DNA of 64,000 nt from Macrostomum hystrix (GCA_950097015.1 CATNEN010000025.1:9465001-9529000), one strand, 5' to 3'; positions 1 through 11,051 are shown, counted from the stretch's first letter. Made by a program: numbers and translations. The notes: a model not told the origin generated them from the letters alone.

Positions 1-621
1 TTGACGAAGACGCTCTTCTTCCTCAAAGAGTGCCTTGTTTACAAGGAGGCAACGTCAAAGACCAATCAAGGTGGCCTCAATGACAAACGGCACAAACTAG
101 TGGACCGGGTATACGTCCCATCTACGTCCCATCTAGGCAACCGCATCTGCCACCTGACAGCGTTCAAGAAGTTTCTGAAGGTGCGACCATCAGGTGTGGA
201 GAGGTTCTACCTGCAGCCAGCTAAGAACTGGGAGAGCAACACGGTGTGGTTCACATCCAGACCGATTGGCAAGAACCAATTGTGCAAGATGATGGCCGAC
301 ATCACCACCGACTCTGGCGTGCCCAAGCTGACCAACCACAGCCTGAGGGCAACATGTGCGACGCGCCTGTACCAAGCCGGAGTGGACGAGCAGATTATCA
401 TGGAGCGCACGGGACACGGCAGCGTAGAAGGCGTGCGCGCGTACAAGCGGACATCGATGAATCTGATCAAGACGTCAAGCCTGGTGGTCGACGGCAAGGT
501 GGTCCCGGAGGTGGCAAGTGATTTGCGATGCGGCGGACACACGTTCGTCTTCAATAACTGCACGGTCGTGCAGAACATCGGGCCAACGAACGTCGGAGTG
601 TCTTCTGATGGGCCTGTGTGA
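1..621 (+). CDS. Crypton/DUF3504-type tyrosine recombinase, C-terminal part
   Basis: The frame is open to the left edge, so the start lies outside the window and the TTG at position 1 is not a start codon. The visible 206 residues carry the catalytic end of a tyrosine recombinase: TNHSLRATCATRLYQAG gives the H-x-x-R pair (about H113 and R116), RTGHGSVEGVRAYKR gives the second histidine (about H139) and the candidate nucleophile Tyr (about Y148), nine residues apart as usual in this fold. The text around these motifs resembles the KIAA1958/DUF3504 proteins derived from Crypton transposons. Such enzymes cut and rejoin DNA through a 3'-phosphotyrosyl link. The tail (FNNCTVVQNIG) also resembles family tails. 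No stop interrupts the motif region, so it may be a recent or domesticated copy. Family assignment is by memory of motifs; a DIRS/Ngaro-type recombinase is less likely. Confidence 0.7.
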   Translation: MTKTLFFLKECLVYKEATSKTNQGGLNDKRHKLVDRVYVPSTSHLGNRICHLTAFKKFLKVRPSGVERFYLQPAKNWESNTVWFTSRPIGKNQLCKMMADITTDSGVPKLTNHSLRATCATRLYQAGVDEQIIMERTGHGSVEGVRAYKRTSMNLIKTSSLVVDGKVVPEVASDLRCGGHTFVFNNCTVVQNIGPTNVGVSSDGPV

Positions 622-1406
622 AGTATCCGCTGTATGAAACTGTGTTTCTCTGCCGCAAAGACTGTTTTGCATATCTCCCTGTCACCCTTCATATCGTTGT
701 ACTTTTGTTTTTTCATTACTGGTTGTCGCTCACTGCTATTGAATGACGTTGAGTGGGTTTGCTTAATATCGTCTATGGCTGTAACCCAGCCAGGACTACA
801 AAATAAAATCCCGGAGAGCGCCAAGTTACAGCGCCATATAATAACTCGCATCCCGCATAATTCGACTGGAAGTTCTTATAACTATGTTTTATATAACTAT
901 AATAACTGCGCATTTTAAATGCCAATTCGTGGCGACGCCAACCCCAGGTTGTTAGGGTTATGAATGGCAAGGAACGTCGCATTGTTGAAATACTCAGTCA
1001 TTTAAATGCTCACTCTATAGCGTAAATTACATAGGGCTGACTAGCTGGTAGTCAGCCGCTTACTTTAGAAGCCTCACGACAAAAAATTGAATATAATCTA
1101 CATGCCTGTTCTCATTAAAAGCTAATTTGACCAATTGATAGATTTCTTATTAAAGCAAGACGGATCGGCAAAGGCTTGAACGCAGATACAATGCAGCTAA
1201 CAGGCTACTCCTTCTCCTCATGCCCAGGCTTTTACAAATCCCCAAAACCCAGCTAACTAATGAGCAAATCCTAGTGTTTATTATTCAATCCAGCACAGGA
1301 CAAGGAAATAAATTTCAGATAAAAATCGCGCAGCGCGCGTAGATGTAACTTCAACGAGAAGCAGTTGAGCACTAAAGCAGACTTTTTCAAGCTCTTTAAA
1401 TCTAGA
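622..1406. other. noncoding gap after the recombinase
   Basis: No coding exon is supported here. The stretch is AT-rich, especially 830-930 with runs such as TATATAACTATAATAACT. It could hold the 3' end of the recombinase element and the promoter of the next gene, but I see no clear terminal repeats, TATA box or poly(A) signal that would settle this. Confidence 0.5.
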
Positions 1407-1621
1407 ATGCGTCGCTTTTCCATCGCGGATGCATTCATTTGGACTCTTTTAACAGCAGCGGCTGCAGACTCGGCCTGGATGCTCCAGCGAGACATCCTCG
1501 ACGAGTACAAGATGCTAGCAGTGAAGCCGGCTCTGAGCGACAGGCATTGCACAATTCTAGCCGAAAATGCGGATGCCCTGCAATTCGATCAAACAACCAA
1601 GACATGCAGCCTGCTGATCTG
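1407..1621 (+). CDS. first coding exon of secreted fibrinogen-domain protein (signal peptide plus PAN-like segment)
   Basis: An ATG at 1407 opens MRRFSIADAFIWTLLTAAAA, which looks like a signal peptide (basic start, hydrophobic core, small residues). It is followed by a short segment with HCTILAENADALQFDQTT and KTCSLL. The Cys-x(n)-A-x-FD-x(4)-C spacing is typical of PAN/apple-like modules that precede fibrinogen domains in invertebrate lectins. The next exon at 2037 encodes a fibrinogen C-terminal domain on the same strand, so I infer one secreted protein. The 3' border is approximate: no GT in the visible stretch gives a phase that joins cleanly to 2037, so a small intermediate exon may be missing from this model. 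The ORF continues past 1621 into what I take to be intron. Confidence 0.5.
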
Positions 1622-1720
1622 TAGTCGGGGAGCAAGTGGCTGCAGAAAGTGCCGACACGCTAGCAACTCAAGCCTTCCGCAGCTCTGTGCAAATTCAAAC
1701 AAAATTAATTTCCACTTAAT

Positions 1721-1930
1721 GGGATTGTGTGCTCAAGGATGATGAGGAAAGCCAGGACAATGTACATTATGCGATTGTGTACCCAAGAATCATGACATAA
1801 GCCAGATCAATGAACACTGTGTGATTGTGCACCCAAGGATGATGACAGAAGCCAGGACAATGTACACTGTGCTATTTTGTACTCAAGGATGATGACATTG
1901 GCCAGGCCAATGTACATTGTGCGATTGTGC
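1721..1930. repeat. 50-bp tandem repeat, about four copies
   Basis: Four consecutive imperfect 50-bp units start at 1721, 1771, 1821 and 1871, with a partial fifth at 1921. Each contains CCAAGGATGATGAC-like and CCAGGACAATGTACA-like blocks. The array lies in the presumed intron between the signal-peptide exon and the fibrinogen exon. Confidence 0.9.
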
Positions 1931-2036
1931 CATCAAACCACCATGTGTGAAATGGACAAAGTTGCCTCCTCGTTGGCTTTGAATCAAGCATAGCCAATCG
2001 ATTCTCTGACTTGTTATTTTTTATTTCGCGTTTCAG

Positions 2037-2567
2037 ATGAAAGAGCCGTCACGCTGCTGGCGCACCTTCCAGCACCGAGTGGACGGTTCCATTGGCTTTA
2101 ATCGCAACTGGTTGGAGTACGTGAACGGATTCGGTCAGGGCGAGGACCTCAACTACTGGATGGGGCTGGAGCAGTTGCACCAGATCACCTCAACCGGGCT
2201 TTGGAGAGTTCGATGGGAGTTTTCCGTCTGGAACGACACCTGGTACTGGGCTGAGAATGCGCCGTTCTCTGTTGGCCCAGCGTCAAGCAAGTACAGGGCC
2301 ACAATGGGACAGTTGGATTCGAGCAGGTCCAACATTGGCCAGCAGACTAATGAACCTTGGTCGCCGAATAACAAGCAGTTCAGCACGCTAGACGCTGACA
2401 ATGATGTTTGGGACGGCGGCAGCTGCGCACAGGAAAGATCGGCTGGCTGGTGGTACGGCTGGTGCACCTTCATTGACGCGAATGGCATCTACAAGGAATA
2501 CCCGAATGTCTACTCGGGAGGCATTGTGTATTATCTAGACAACAATGGACCCTTGTTTAATAACTAA
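2037..2567 (+). CDS. fibrinogen C-terminal domain exon (FREP/ficolin-like secreted protein)
   Basis: The exon follows a good acceptor (TTTCGCGTTTCAG just before 2037) and is read in phase 0 to a TAA at 2565. The 176 residues match the fibrinogen-related domain in order: CWRTFQHRVDGS (the usual WTVFQRR-DGS entry), FNRNWLEYVNGFG, YWMGLEQLHQIT, the calcium-site region FSTLDADNDVW, and SCAQERSAGWWYGWCTF with the last disulfide and the GWWY ligand-pocket segment. These domains are secreted and bind carbohydrate or protein ligands; invertebrate members often act in innate recognition. The C-terminal strand is short and ends YYLDNNGPLFNN rather than the common KxxEMKIRP-like tail. With the upstream signal peptide this is probably a small secreted lectin-like protein. 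The ATG at 2037 is likely internal, not the true start. Confidence 0.85.
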   Translation: MKEPSRCWRTFQHRVDGSIGFNRNWLEYVNGFGQGEDLNYWMGLEQLHQITSTGLWRVRWEFSVWNDTWYWAENAPFSVGPASSKYRATMGQLDSSRSNIGQQTNEPWSPNNKQFSTLDADNDVWDGGSCAQERSAGWWYGWCTFIDANGIYKEYPNVYSGGIVYYLDNNGPLFNN

Positions 2568-2633
2568 TACTCTTTGAAGAGCTTCGAATGTCTGGTTGGC
2601 AACTGAATGCGATGACCTCATTTTTGGAATCCA

Positions 2634-5474
2634 AGTTTCAGGAAATACAATGGATTCTAAGGAGTGAAGGCCCGGGTTTCAGGAAATACAATGGATTCTA
2701 AGGAGTGAAGGCCCGGGTTTCAGGAAATACAATGGATTCTAAGGAGTGAAGGCCCGGGTTTCAGGAAATACAATGGATTCTAAGAAGTGAAGGCCCGGGT
2801 TTCAGGAAATACAATGGATTCTAAGGAGTGAAGACCCGGGTTTCAGGAAATACAATGGATTCTAAGGAGTGAAGACCCGGGTTTCAGGAAATACAACGGA
2901 TTCTAAGGAGTGAAGACCTGGGTTTCAGGAAATACAATGGATTCTAAGGAGTGAAGGCCCGGGTTTCAGGAAATACAACGGATTCTAAGGAGTGAAGACC
3001 TGGGTTTCAGGAAATACAACGGATTCTAAGGAGTGAAGGCCCGGGTTTCAGGAAATACAATGGATTCTAAGGAGTGAAGGCCCGGGTTTCAGGAAATACA
3101 ATGGATTCTAAGGAGTGAAGACCCGGGTTTCAGGAAATACAATGGATTCTAAGGAGTGAAGACCCGGGTTTCAGGAAATACAACGGATTCTAAGGAGTGA
3201 AGACCTGGGTTTCAGGAAATACAATGGATTCTAAGGAGTGAAGGCCCGGGTTTCAGGAAATACAACGGATTCTAAGGAGTGAAGACCTGGGTTTCAGGAA
3301 ATACAACGGATTCTAAGGAGTGAAGGCCCGGGTTTCAGGAAATACAATGGATTCTAAGGAGTGAAGGCCCGGGTTTCAGGAAATACAATGGATTCTAAGG
3401 AGTGAAGATGAGGGATTCAGGAAATACAACAGATTCTAAGGAGTGAAGGCCCGGGTTTCAGGAATACAATGGATTCTAAGGAGTGAAGGCCCGGGTTTCA
3501 GGAAATACAATGGATTCTAAGGAGTGAAGGCCCGGGTTTCAGGAAATACAATGGATTCTAAGGAGTGAAGGCCCGGGTTTCAGGAAATACAATGGATTCT
3601 AAGAAGTGAAGGCCCGGGTTTCAGGAAATACAACGGATTCTAAGGAGTGAAGACCTGGGTTTCAGGAAATACAATGGATTCTAAGGAGTGAAGGCCCGGG
3701 TTTCAGGAAATACAACGGATTCTAAGGAGTGAAGACCTGGGTTTCAGGAAATACAACGGATTCTAAGGAGTGAAGGCCCGGGTTTCAGGAAATACAATGG
3801 ATTCTAAGGAGTGAAGGCCCGGGTTTCAGGAAATACAATGGATTCTAAGGAGTGAAGATGAGGGATTCAGGAAATACAACAGATTCTAAGGAGTGAAGGC
3901 CCGGGTTTCAGGAATACAATGGATTCTAAGGAGTGAAGGCCCGGGTTTCAGGAAATACAATGGATTCTAAGGAGTGAAGGCCCGGGTTTCAGGAAATACA
4001 ATGGATTCTAAGGAGTGAAGATGAGGGATTCAGGAAATACAATGGATTCTAAGGAGTGAAGGCCCGGGTTTCAGGAATACAATGGATTCTAAGGAGTGAA
4101 GGCCCGGGTTTCAGGAAATACAATGGATTCTAAGGAGTGAAGGCCCGGGTTTCAGGAAATACAATGGATTCTAAGGAGTGAAGATGAGGGATTCAGGAAA
4201 TACAATGGATTCTAAGGAGTGAAGGCCCGGGTTTCAGGAAATACAATGGATTCTAAGGAGTGAAGGCCTGGGTTTCAGGAAATACAATGGATTCTAAGGA
4301 GTGAAGGCCTGGGATTAAGGAAATACAATGGATTCTAAGGAGTGAAGGCCCGGGTTTCAGGAAATACAATGGATTCTAAGGAGTGAAGGCCCGGGTTTCA
4401 GGAAATACAATGGATTCTAAGGAGTGAAGGCCCGGGTTTCAGGAAATACAATGGATTCTAAGAAGTGAAGGCCCGGGTTTCAGGAAATACAACGGATTCT
4501 AAGGAGTGAAGACCTGGGTTTCAGGAAATACAATGGATTCTAAGGAGTGAAGGCCCGGGTTTCAGGAAATACAACGGATTCTAAGGAGTGAAGACCTGGG
4601 TTTCAGGAAATACAACGGATTCTAAGGAGTGAAGGCCCGGGTTTCAGGAAATACAATGGATTCTAAGGAGTGAAGGCCCGGGTTTCAGGAAATACAATGG
4701 ATTCTAAGGAGTGAAGATGAGGGATTCAGGAAATACAACAGATTCTAAGGAGTGAAGGCCCGGGTTTCAGGAATACAATGGATTCTAAGGAGTGAAGGCC
4801 CGGGTTTCAGGAAATACAATGGATTCTAAGGAGTGAAGGCCCGGGTTTCAGGAAATACAATGGATTCTAAGGAGTGAAGATGAGGGATTCAGGAAATACA
4901 ATGGATTCTAAGGAGTGAAGGCCCGGGTTTCAGGAATACAATGGATTCTAAGGAGTGAAGGCCCGGGTTTCAGGAAATACAATGGATTCTAAGGCGTGAA
5001 GGCCCGGGTTTCAGGAAATACAATGGATTCTAAGGAGTGAAGATGAGGGTTTCAGGAAATACAATGGATTCTAAGGAGTGAAGGCCCGGGTTTCAGGAAA
5101 TACAATGGATTCTAAGGAGTGAAGGCCTGGGTTTCAGGAAATACAATGGATTCTAAGGAGTGAAGGCCCGGGTTTCAGGAAATACAATGGATTCTAAGGA
5201 GTGAAGGCCTGGGATTAAGGAAATACAATGGATTCTAAGGAGTGAAGGCCTGGGATTAAGGAAATACAATGGATTCTAAGGAGTGAAGGCCCGGGTTTCA
5301 GGAAATACAATGGATTCTAAGGAGTGAAGGCCTGGGATTAAGGAAATACAATGGATTCTAAGGAGTGAAGATGAGGGTTTCAGGAAATACAATGGATTCT
5401 AAGGAGTGAAGATGAGGGTTTCAGGAAATACAATGGATTCTAAGGAGTGAAGATGAGGGTTTCAGGAAATACAA
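2634..5474. repeat. 41-bp minisatellite, about 69 copies, with higher-order pattern
   Basis: The unit is about 41 bp and contains GGTTTCAGGAAATACAA and GGATTCTAAGGAGTGAAG. Variants differ mainly in the last bases before the next unit (GGCCCGG, GACCTGG, GATGAGG) and in TGG/CGG/CAG before ATTCTAAG. Marker variants recur at 3602 and 4462 and at about 3880 and 4738, so an approximately 859-bp block (21 units) is itself repeated. The array begins about 65 bp after the fibrinogen stop codon and ends just before the NT5DC-like exon 2. Confidence 0.97.
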
Positions 5475-5615
5475 CGGATTTACAGCCACAAAACGAATAC
5501 TAATATTCGTCATTAAGGTTAAATTGTAGAGAGTTGAATTTCGTTTTTTTCTTAATCCTCTTCCTTATTTTCTAAGAAAACTCTCTGCTGAGTGAGAAGA
5601 GTGAGAAGTGCTCAC

Positions 5616-6018
5616 ATCTCCGAACTCTTTCAGATAGCTGTCCGGAATTCGAGTGCCCTTGTAGGTCTGGACAACCTGGTCGGCGCTGAGCGCCCGCAGG
5701 CCTCGGTAGACAGTGCCCGGCTGTATATTGTGCACGGCGTCAGTTTTCAGAAACAAGCCCCGCTTGATGTCGAAGTGCATGCCCCTGGCGGCGAAGCTGG
5801 GATTATAGAGAAAGTGCAACACGTTCCTTGGATAATTGTAGCGCTGAACTAGATGCCTCTTAGCCGATTCGAACATGAACGCGGCAACATTGTCGTTATA
5901 GTTGGCCAGAGTAAAGTCGTAATCAAAGCCATAGACGTCTATGTCCTGCAGTGAGACCTCCGTGTTGGTGAAGATCAGCGTGGCCCAGTTGCGATAGTCC
6001 GTTCGAGGTCGCTTTGAT
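5616..6018 (-). CDS. NT5DC2/3-like 5'-nucleotidase, exon 2 (HAD motif I)
   Basis: On the minus strand a CTCCCTTTAG acceptor precedes 6018 and a GAT|GTGAGC donor follows 5616. The exon joins exon 1 across an AG|A arginine codon. It encodes VYGFDYDFTLANYNDN, which contains the HAD-superfamily motif I (D-x-D-x-T) with the nucleophilic Asp, followed by YNPSFAARGMHFD and KTDAVHNIQPGTVYRGL. This matches the IMP-GMP-type 5'-nucleotidase family, best the NT5DC2/NT5DC3 branch. Downstream exons that should carry the other HAD motifs are not found anywhere to the left in this window, although about 5.6 kb is available. They must lie beyond the left edge, or the gene is truncated or misassembled. Catalytic activity of NT5DC proteins is poorly established, so function beyond the family is uncertain. 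Confidence 0.82.
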
Positions 6019-6189
6019 CTAAAGGGAGATTTGCACTGTTGCTATGGTAAACGAAAAAATGAGAGCTACAATAAAAACAGCACAGGCGCTGAAGATAACT
6101 ACTTAAAGGTTTCCTGAAGTGATAAGAAAAACTTTGCTGAAGAGCAGTAGGGGTCCGTGAAGAAGTCCGTGTCATTTTCATAACGGACT

Positions 6190-7345
6190 TCCTATTTAAG
6201 GATTTACATAAAGAACACTTGCATTTCTTTGAAGAACACTAGGATTTCCCTAAAGAACCGTAGGATTTGACTAAAGAACCGTAGGATTTTCCTAAAGAAC
6301 CGTAGGATTTGCCTAAAGAACCGTAGGATTTTCCTAAAGAACCGTAGGATTTGACTAAAGAACCGTAGGATTTTCCTAAAGAACCGTAGGATTTGCCTAA
6401 AGAACGTAGGATTTCCCTAAAGAACCGTAGGATTTCCCTAAAGAACGGTACGATTTCACTAAAGAATCGTAGTATTTCCCTGAATAACCTTAGGATTTCT
6501 CTAAATAACCGTAGTATTTCCTCCCCTAAAGAATCGTAGGATTTCCCTAAAGAACCGTAGGATTTCCCTAAAGAACCGTAGGATTTCCCTAAAGAACCGG
6601 GGGATTTCCCTAAAGAACCGTAGGATTTTCCTAAAGAACACTTGCATTTCTTTGAAGAACACTAGGATTTTCCTAAAGAACCGTAGGATTTGCCTAAAGA
6701 ACCGTAGGATTTTTCCTAAAAACCGTTGGATTTCCCTAAAGAATCGTAGGATGTCCCTAAAAAATCGTAGGATTTCCCTAAAGAACCGTAGGATTTTCCT
6801 AAAGAACCGTAGGATTTCCCTAAAGAACCGTAGGATTTCCCTAAAGAACCGTAGGATTTCCCTAAAGAACCGTAGGATTTCCCTAAAGAACCGTAGGATT
6901 TCCCTAAAGAATCGTAGGATGTACCTAAAAGACAGTAGGATTTAACTAAAGAACCTTTGGATTTCTCTGTAGGACTATCAGATTTCCCTAAATAATCGTA
7001 GGATTTCCCTAAAGAACCATAGGATTTCCCTAAAAACCGTTGGATTTCCCTGAAGAAGCGTAGGATTTCCCTAAAGAATCGTTGGATTTCCCTGAAGAAG
7101 CGTAGGATTTCCCTGAAGAAGCGTAGGATTTCCCTAAAGAACCGTTGGATTTCCCTGAAGAAGCGTAGGATTTCCCTAAAGAACCATAGGATTTCCCTAA
7201 AAACCGTAGGATTTCCCTAAAAACCGTAGGGTTTCCCTAAAAACCGTACGATTTCCCTAAAAACCGTTGGATTTCCCTAAAGAATCGTAGGATTTCCCTA
7301 AAGAACCATAGGATTTCCCTAAAAACCGTTGGATTTCCTGAAAAA
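6190..7345. repeat. 21-bp minisatellite in intron 1 of the NT5DC-like gene
   Basis: Units of 21 bp built around CCTAAAGAACCGTAGGATTT run, with variable degeneracy, through almost the whole intron between the two NT5DC-like exons. On the sense (minus) strand each unit contains GGTTCTTTAG, which resembles a 3' splice site. Open frames of up to 97 codons across it come from the period being a multiple of three. Confidence 0.93.
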
Positions 7346-7625
7346 ACCATAGACTTTTCGAAGAGGGGCGGAGAAGCCCAGGATTCTCCTGAAGAATCAT
7401 GGGCCTGCCAGAGTGGCTCTCGCGTTTGCATCTCGCACTGAAGTCACTGAGCTGGAATCCACGGCGATGCCACATTCATTGTAGGTGGCTTGTCGTGCTT
7501 TACGATCTTGAGAGCCAACAGCCAAGGCTCTCAGCACCCACAGGTTCAATAAAAAAAACGCAAAATGTTCTCTAATTCGACTAATCTTCTAGTAAAAGAC
7601 TGTTGGCAAATACTTGCGCACACAC

Positions 7626-7942
7626 CTGAATTGAGAATACTGCTTAGCCGCAGAGTACTTTTCCTGCATCAGATCAAACAGTGACATCTGCACATCCATG
7701 GTGCGCGCGGCGGCAGATGCGGCAGCGGCGGCTGCCTGAGCCGTGGAAGAGTCGTACGACGCCGCAACTTCGGCTAGGGCCGGAGAAGATCGGGCAATAC
7801 GCAGCGGCATCGATGTCTGCGGCTTGGCTTTGGGCACGAACTCGCTAGAGAAGCAACGCCTACGGAGCATCAGCAGAAGCGGAGGGACTAACTTTTGCCG
7901 GCGGCTTCTGCCCAGAGACGGAGCGCAATTGCAGTGATGCAT
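7626..7942 (-). CDS. NT5DC2/3-like 5'-nucleotidase, exon 1
   Basis: The exon runs from an ATG at 7942 to a CAG|GTGTGT donor after 7626 and joins exon 2 in matching phase. The N-terminus has many Arg/Lys and hydroxylated residues (LRRRCFSSEF), then an alanine stretch, then MDVQMSLFDLMQEKYSAAKQ, which leads into the motif I region of exon 2. An N-terminal extension with mitochondrial-targeting character is common in NT5DC2/NT5DC3, so import into mitochondria is plausible but unproven. A second in-frame ATG (MLRRRC) could also be the start. Exons 1 and 2 together give 240 codons, less than half of the family's usual length. Confidence 0.72.
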
Positions 7943-9187
7943 TGCCCGCAGAGTCTTAGTTCACTTCGGCTAAGACAGCTGGGACTCTAGGGCTTGAATT
8001 TAAGAGAAGTTTTAGCGCCAAGCAAGTTGAGGCGGCGGCGGCAATGTTCTTCTCTTCTGCCTCTTCTTTAAAGTTTTTTAGCTGTCTAGTAGCGAGGTTT
8101 TAGACTGTAAAAATGTTAACAGAAAATTGTAAGAAAATTCGGGTGTCTTCCAAGTCACGTGACTAGTGATAAGCTGATTTAGTGGAATGAACTAGCAATT
8201 AAAGTCCCCATTCTGTGGGGCAGGAGTGCAGTAAGTTTATGAAAACTTGCCTTAACGTCCCAAAATTGCAACCAACAGATTGGATTTATATCCATTTAAT
8301 AATGTCAATAAAAAAATGAAAAGTCTAATACTTAAAGAATGAAGTTTGATTATAATGTGTTTACAGCTAGGAGAATTTCACTGAGTAGATAGAACACGCT
8401 CTCCCAGCCCAAGGCAGTGGGGTGCGGAATATTTTAAGGCCATTCCAGGCGTACACAGAAAAATTCACGCAAACACACGCTTGTGCGTGTTAGCCAGGCT
8501 CAATGAAGAGGGTGGACAGGCAGATCGGAGGGGTGAGTCGCTAACAGACAAAAAAATACCCAATAACGAATAGGACAACAAACAGCGCTCCTGCTGGGGC
8601 AGCGGGGAAGTCAGCACTAATTAACAAGTCGCCCAGATTCATCAGATATAGTTGATCTATAACAAATTCACAAAAATATGCTCAGCAAATAGAATTTGAA
8701 AAAGAGGAATTTGAAAGAGGAAAGAGTCAATTTTAGACGAGACGAGATAGCTATTGACTGGCTATTGTGCTTCATGATAAATAAGTGAGAAGAAAATAAA
8801 GAATAATTATTCATCAATGAAGCTTCTTAAAATTAAATCTCTTTAAAGCTTTTACTCAAGGTGCTCACAGTAAGTGATTTAAAAAGAACGGGACGATAAA
8901 TTATTTGCACTACATCATATACCAATTATCGCCAATGCAAGGTCTTTCTTAATATAAGTATTAATAGTCTCGACAAAGAGGTGATACTTGATGTCAAATC
9001 GTGGCTTTTGCAGACAGCTTTTACCATAGAGATTGGAGATATATTATAGCTACTAGCGGTCGAATCTTCTCACAGCGCTTAAGTCGCTTTGTAATTAAGA
9101 GCGTACAAAAAGTTAAGAACGATTCACGAAATTAATTCTTAAAATAATGTAGTAGCGTTTGCACCGGACAGTTCGTAAAAAAACGTA
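7943..9187. other. intergenic spacer between divergent genes
   Basis: The spacer between the minus-strand NT5DC-like start and the plus-strand gene at 9188 probably holds both promoters. The only small structure I notice is a CACACGC/GCGTGTT hairpin near 8470. No coding exon, RNA gene or convincing TATA box is visible. Confidence 0.5.
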
Positions 9188-11051
9188 ATGACTGGCAGAG
9201 CTAATCGGGCCGATGTGTTGCAGAAAGCTCTCGACAATGATGAAGCACATCAAAGACAGGATATCTATCAAGAATATAAAAAACAACATATTGCGGCCCA
9301 CAGACTGAGTAGTGACACCAGTCAGCGCGATATACTCAATAAGATCGAGTGCCTGCGCGATAAGTGGAAACGACAAGCCATAGACACTCAATCTGATAGG
9401 CAACCTGTGCCAAGTTCCAATAACAACGAACAGACGATGCTGAACTACGAGGCCACATCCGGAAAGCTTTGCGATCGTAGCGGAAAATATTTGAAGGCCA
9501 ACTTGGCTGAAGAGATTCAGAGCATACGATCTGTAGTCAAATTTAGCTATAATGATGAAATAGGAGACAAAGCAAATAAAAAGCCCGAATTGCAACACAG
9601 CAGAACAGAACAGAGTGGAAATCGGACTCAAGGTCGACAGAACGAATGGGACCAGAAGCAAAATAAGGTTCGGAATCACACTAAGCAGCAGCGTCGTGAT
9701 AGCCGAAAAAAGATCGATGTCATCAATACGGAGCAACCGTCAGCAAAGCTACAGGAGAGCAAGAGAAATCTGAACAATCCCGATCGCAAATCAGTAAAGA
9801 ATAGCGAAAGCAAAACTGAGTTAACAGAGCAGTCCAACATATTCGAGACAGAGATTCGTGCTGGTGAGTCTAATGCGGTGCAACTGGTCACCATGCGCAT
9901 GCAGAGTCCGGCTGAGCAAACCAAAAAGCTGCACAACCCAGTCGTATGGCTGATGAGCATTAAACAGTCAGTTGCTGAACGGGAAGCGCATTTAAAAGAT
10001 GATGCAACGAATAGAAACAATAGGAGTCGGAGAAGGCGGACTACTGACAATCAATTCGTTTCGAGTGCAACTTCCAGATCAACACCAATTATAAGAAAAA
10101 ATAGCGGAGCAGCTTATCAACGACTGGAGAGCTCAACTGATCCGACAATGATGGCATTGAAGACAAGCGATAGCGAGAATGATGTGAATGCTCAATGCCA
10201 TATTGCTAAAGAAATGCGATCGGCACGCGTATCGAGAACTAAGCCGACCATCTACCACAGAATCAAAATTCTTAAACAGCCAGAAGTAAGAATGCATTCC
10301 AATTCCATGCGCAACCGGTCCCTAGACGAGGATGAAGAGAGCGACAACGAACAAGAACTCATTCACGGGGACTGAGGAGATCAGCGAGGAAAGCATTGAA
10401 AATGTTACTCGGCTGATCCAGGCTGAAGTGAAGAGGGTTGCTCAGCGGATAGCAGCCGAGGGTTTAGCTAATTTAGTAGGAGCTCGAAAAAGCAAACAGG
10501 CTATTGTTAGCACAGCGAAAAACATTGAAGAAACTCAGGACTCAACAACGGATGACAAAGAATTTGACAGAGGATTAAAAAATAAAGAAAGGATGAACTC
10601 ATTCGAAGAACTAGATGAAAGCAAAGAATATGATACTAACCGTGGATACAGAAAGAATAGACGCAAGCTAAGCGCAGAATCAGAGACTGGGTCTTTTTCA
10701 CCAGCTCTGAACAAGGATTGCCATCGGGGCGGGTGGCAACAGTCAAAAGGAGGCAGCAGAGACCAATGGAAGGCAAGCCCAAATAGATGGCACCAAGGCA
10801 GCTGCACAAGTCAGTCCCACAGACAGCATAGGAGATCAGACACAGTGGGAAAATTGTTACCAATGGAGCACTGCCCAACAACGCGACACAGCATTGAATG
10901 TTTTAAGACTCGGTCTGGTAAATTCAAGTGTTACATGACAGCAAGGCACCCAGTGAAGTGTCATGTTGAAAATGGTCGCATATTGTGTAAGCCAACAATC
11001 AATGCCTACACCAGTGATCTGCCATCTTCATGCACTGCTACATGGTTATGA
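9188..11051 (+). CDS. unrecognised polar, low-complexity protein with C-terminal Cys-motif pair; one +1 frame break
   Basis: An ATG at 9188 opens a 395-codon frame ending at a TGA at 10373. A second frame, open from before 10332 to a TGA at 11049, overlaps it by about 44 bp. The two read as one protein if a single base is skipped near the GGGG at 10364-10367: acidic text EDEESDNEQELIHG passes into TEEISEESIENV. The total would be about 620 residues, rich in N, Q, S, K, R and E and probably disordered, with a possible helix RLIQAEVKRVAQRIAAEGL after the break. The C-terminus has four spaced cysteines in two similar halves, HSIECFKTRSGKFKC and HPVKCHVENGRILC. I recognise no family. No intron is evident, and poly(A) signals follow at 11260. 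The break may be an assembly indel, a decayed gene or real frameshifting. Confidence 0.5.

Noticed and set aside
2634-5474. CRISPR-like regular repetition
   Set aside because: Units are contiguous with no unique spacers, and the genome is plainly metazoan. The same holds for the other arrays.
9113-9736. 207-codon minus-strand frame with hydrophobic, transmembrane-like text
   Set aside because: It is the exact antisense of the polar plus-strand gene. Codons for N, K, E and D read as hydrophobic residues on the other strand, and no splice or start signal supports it.
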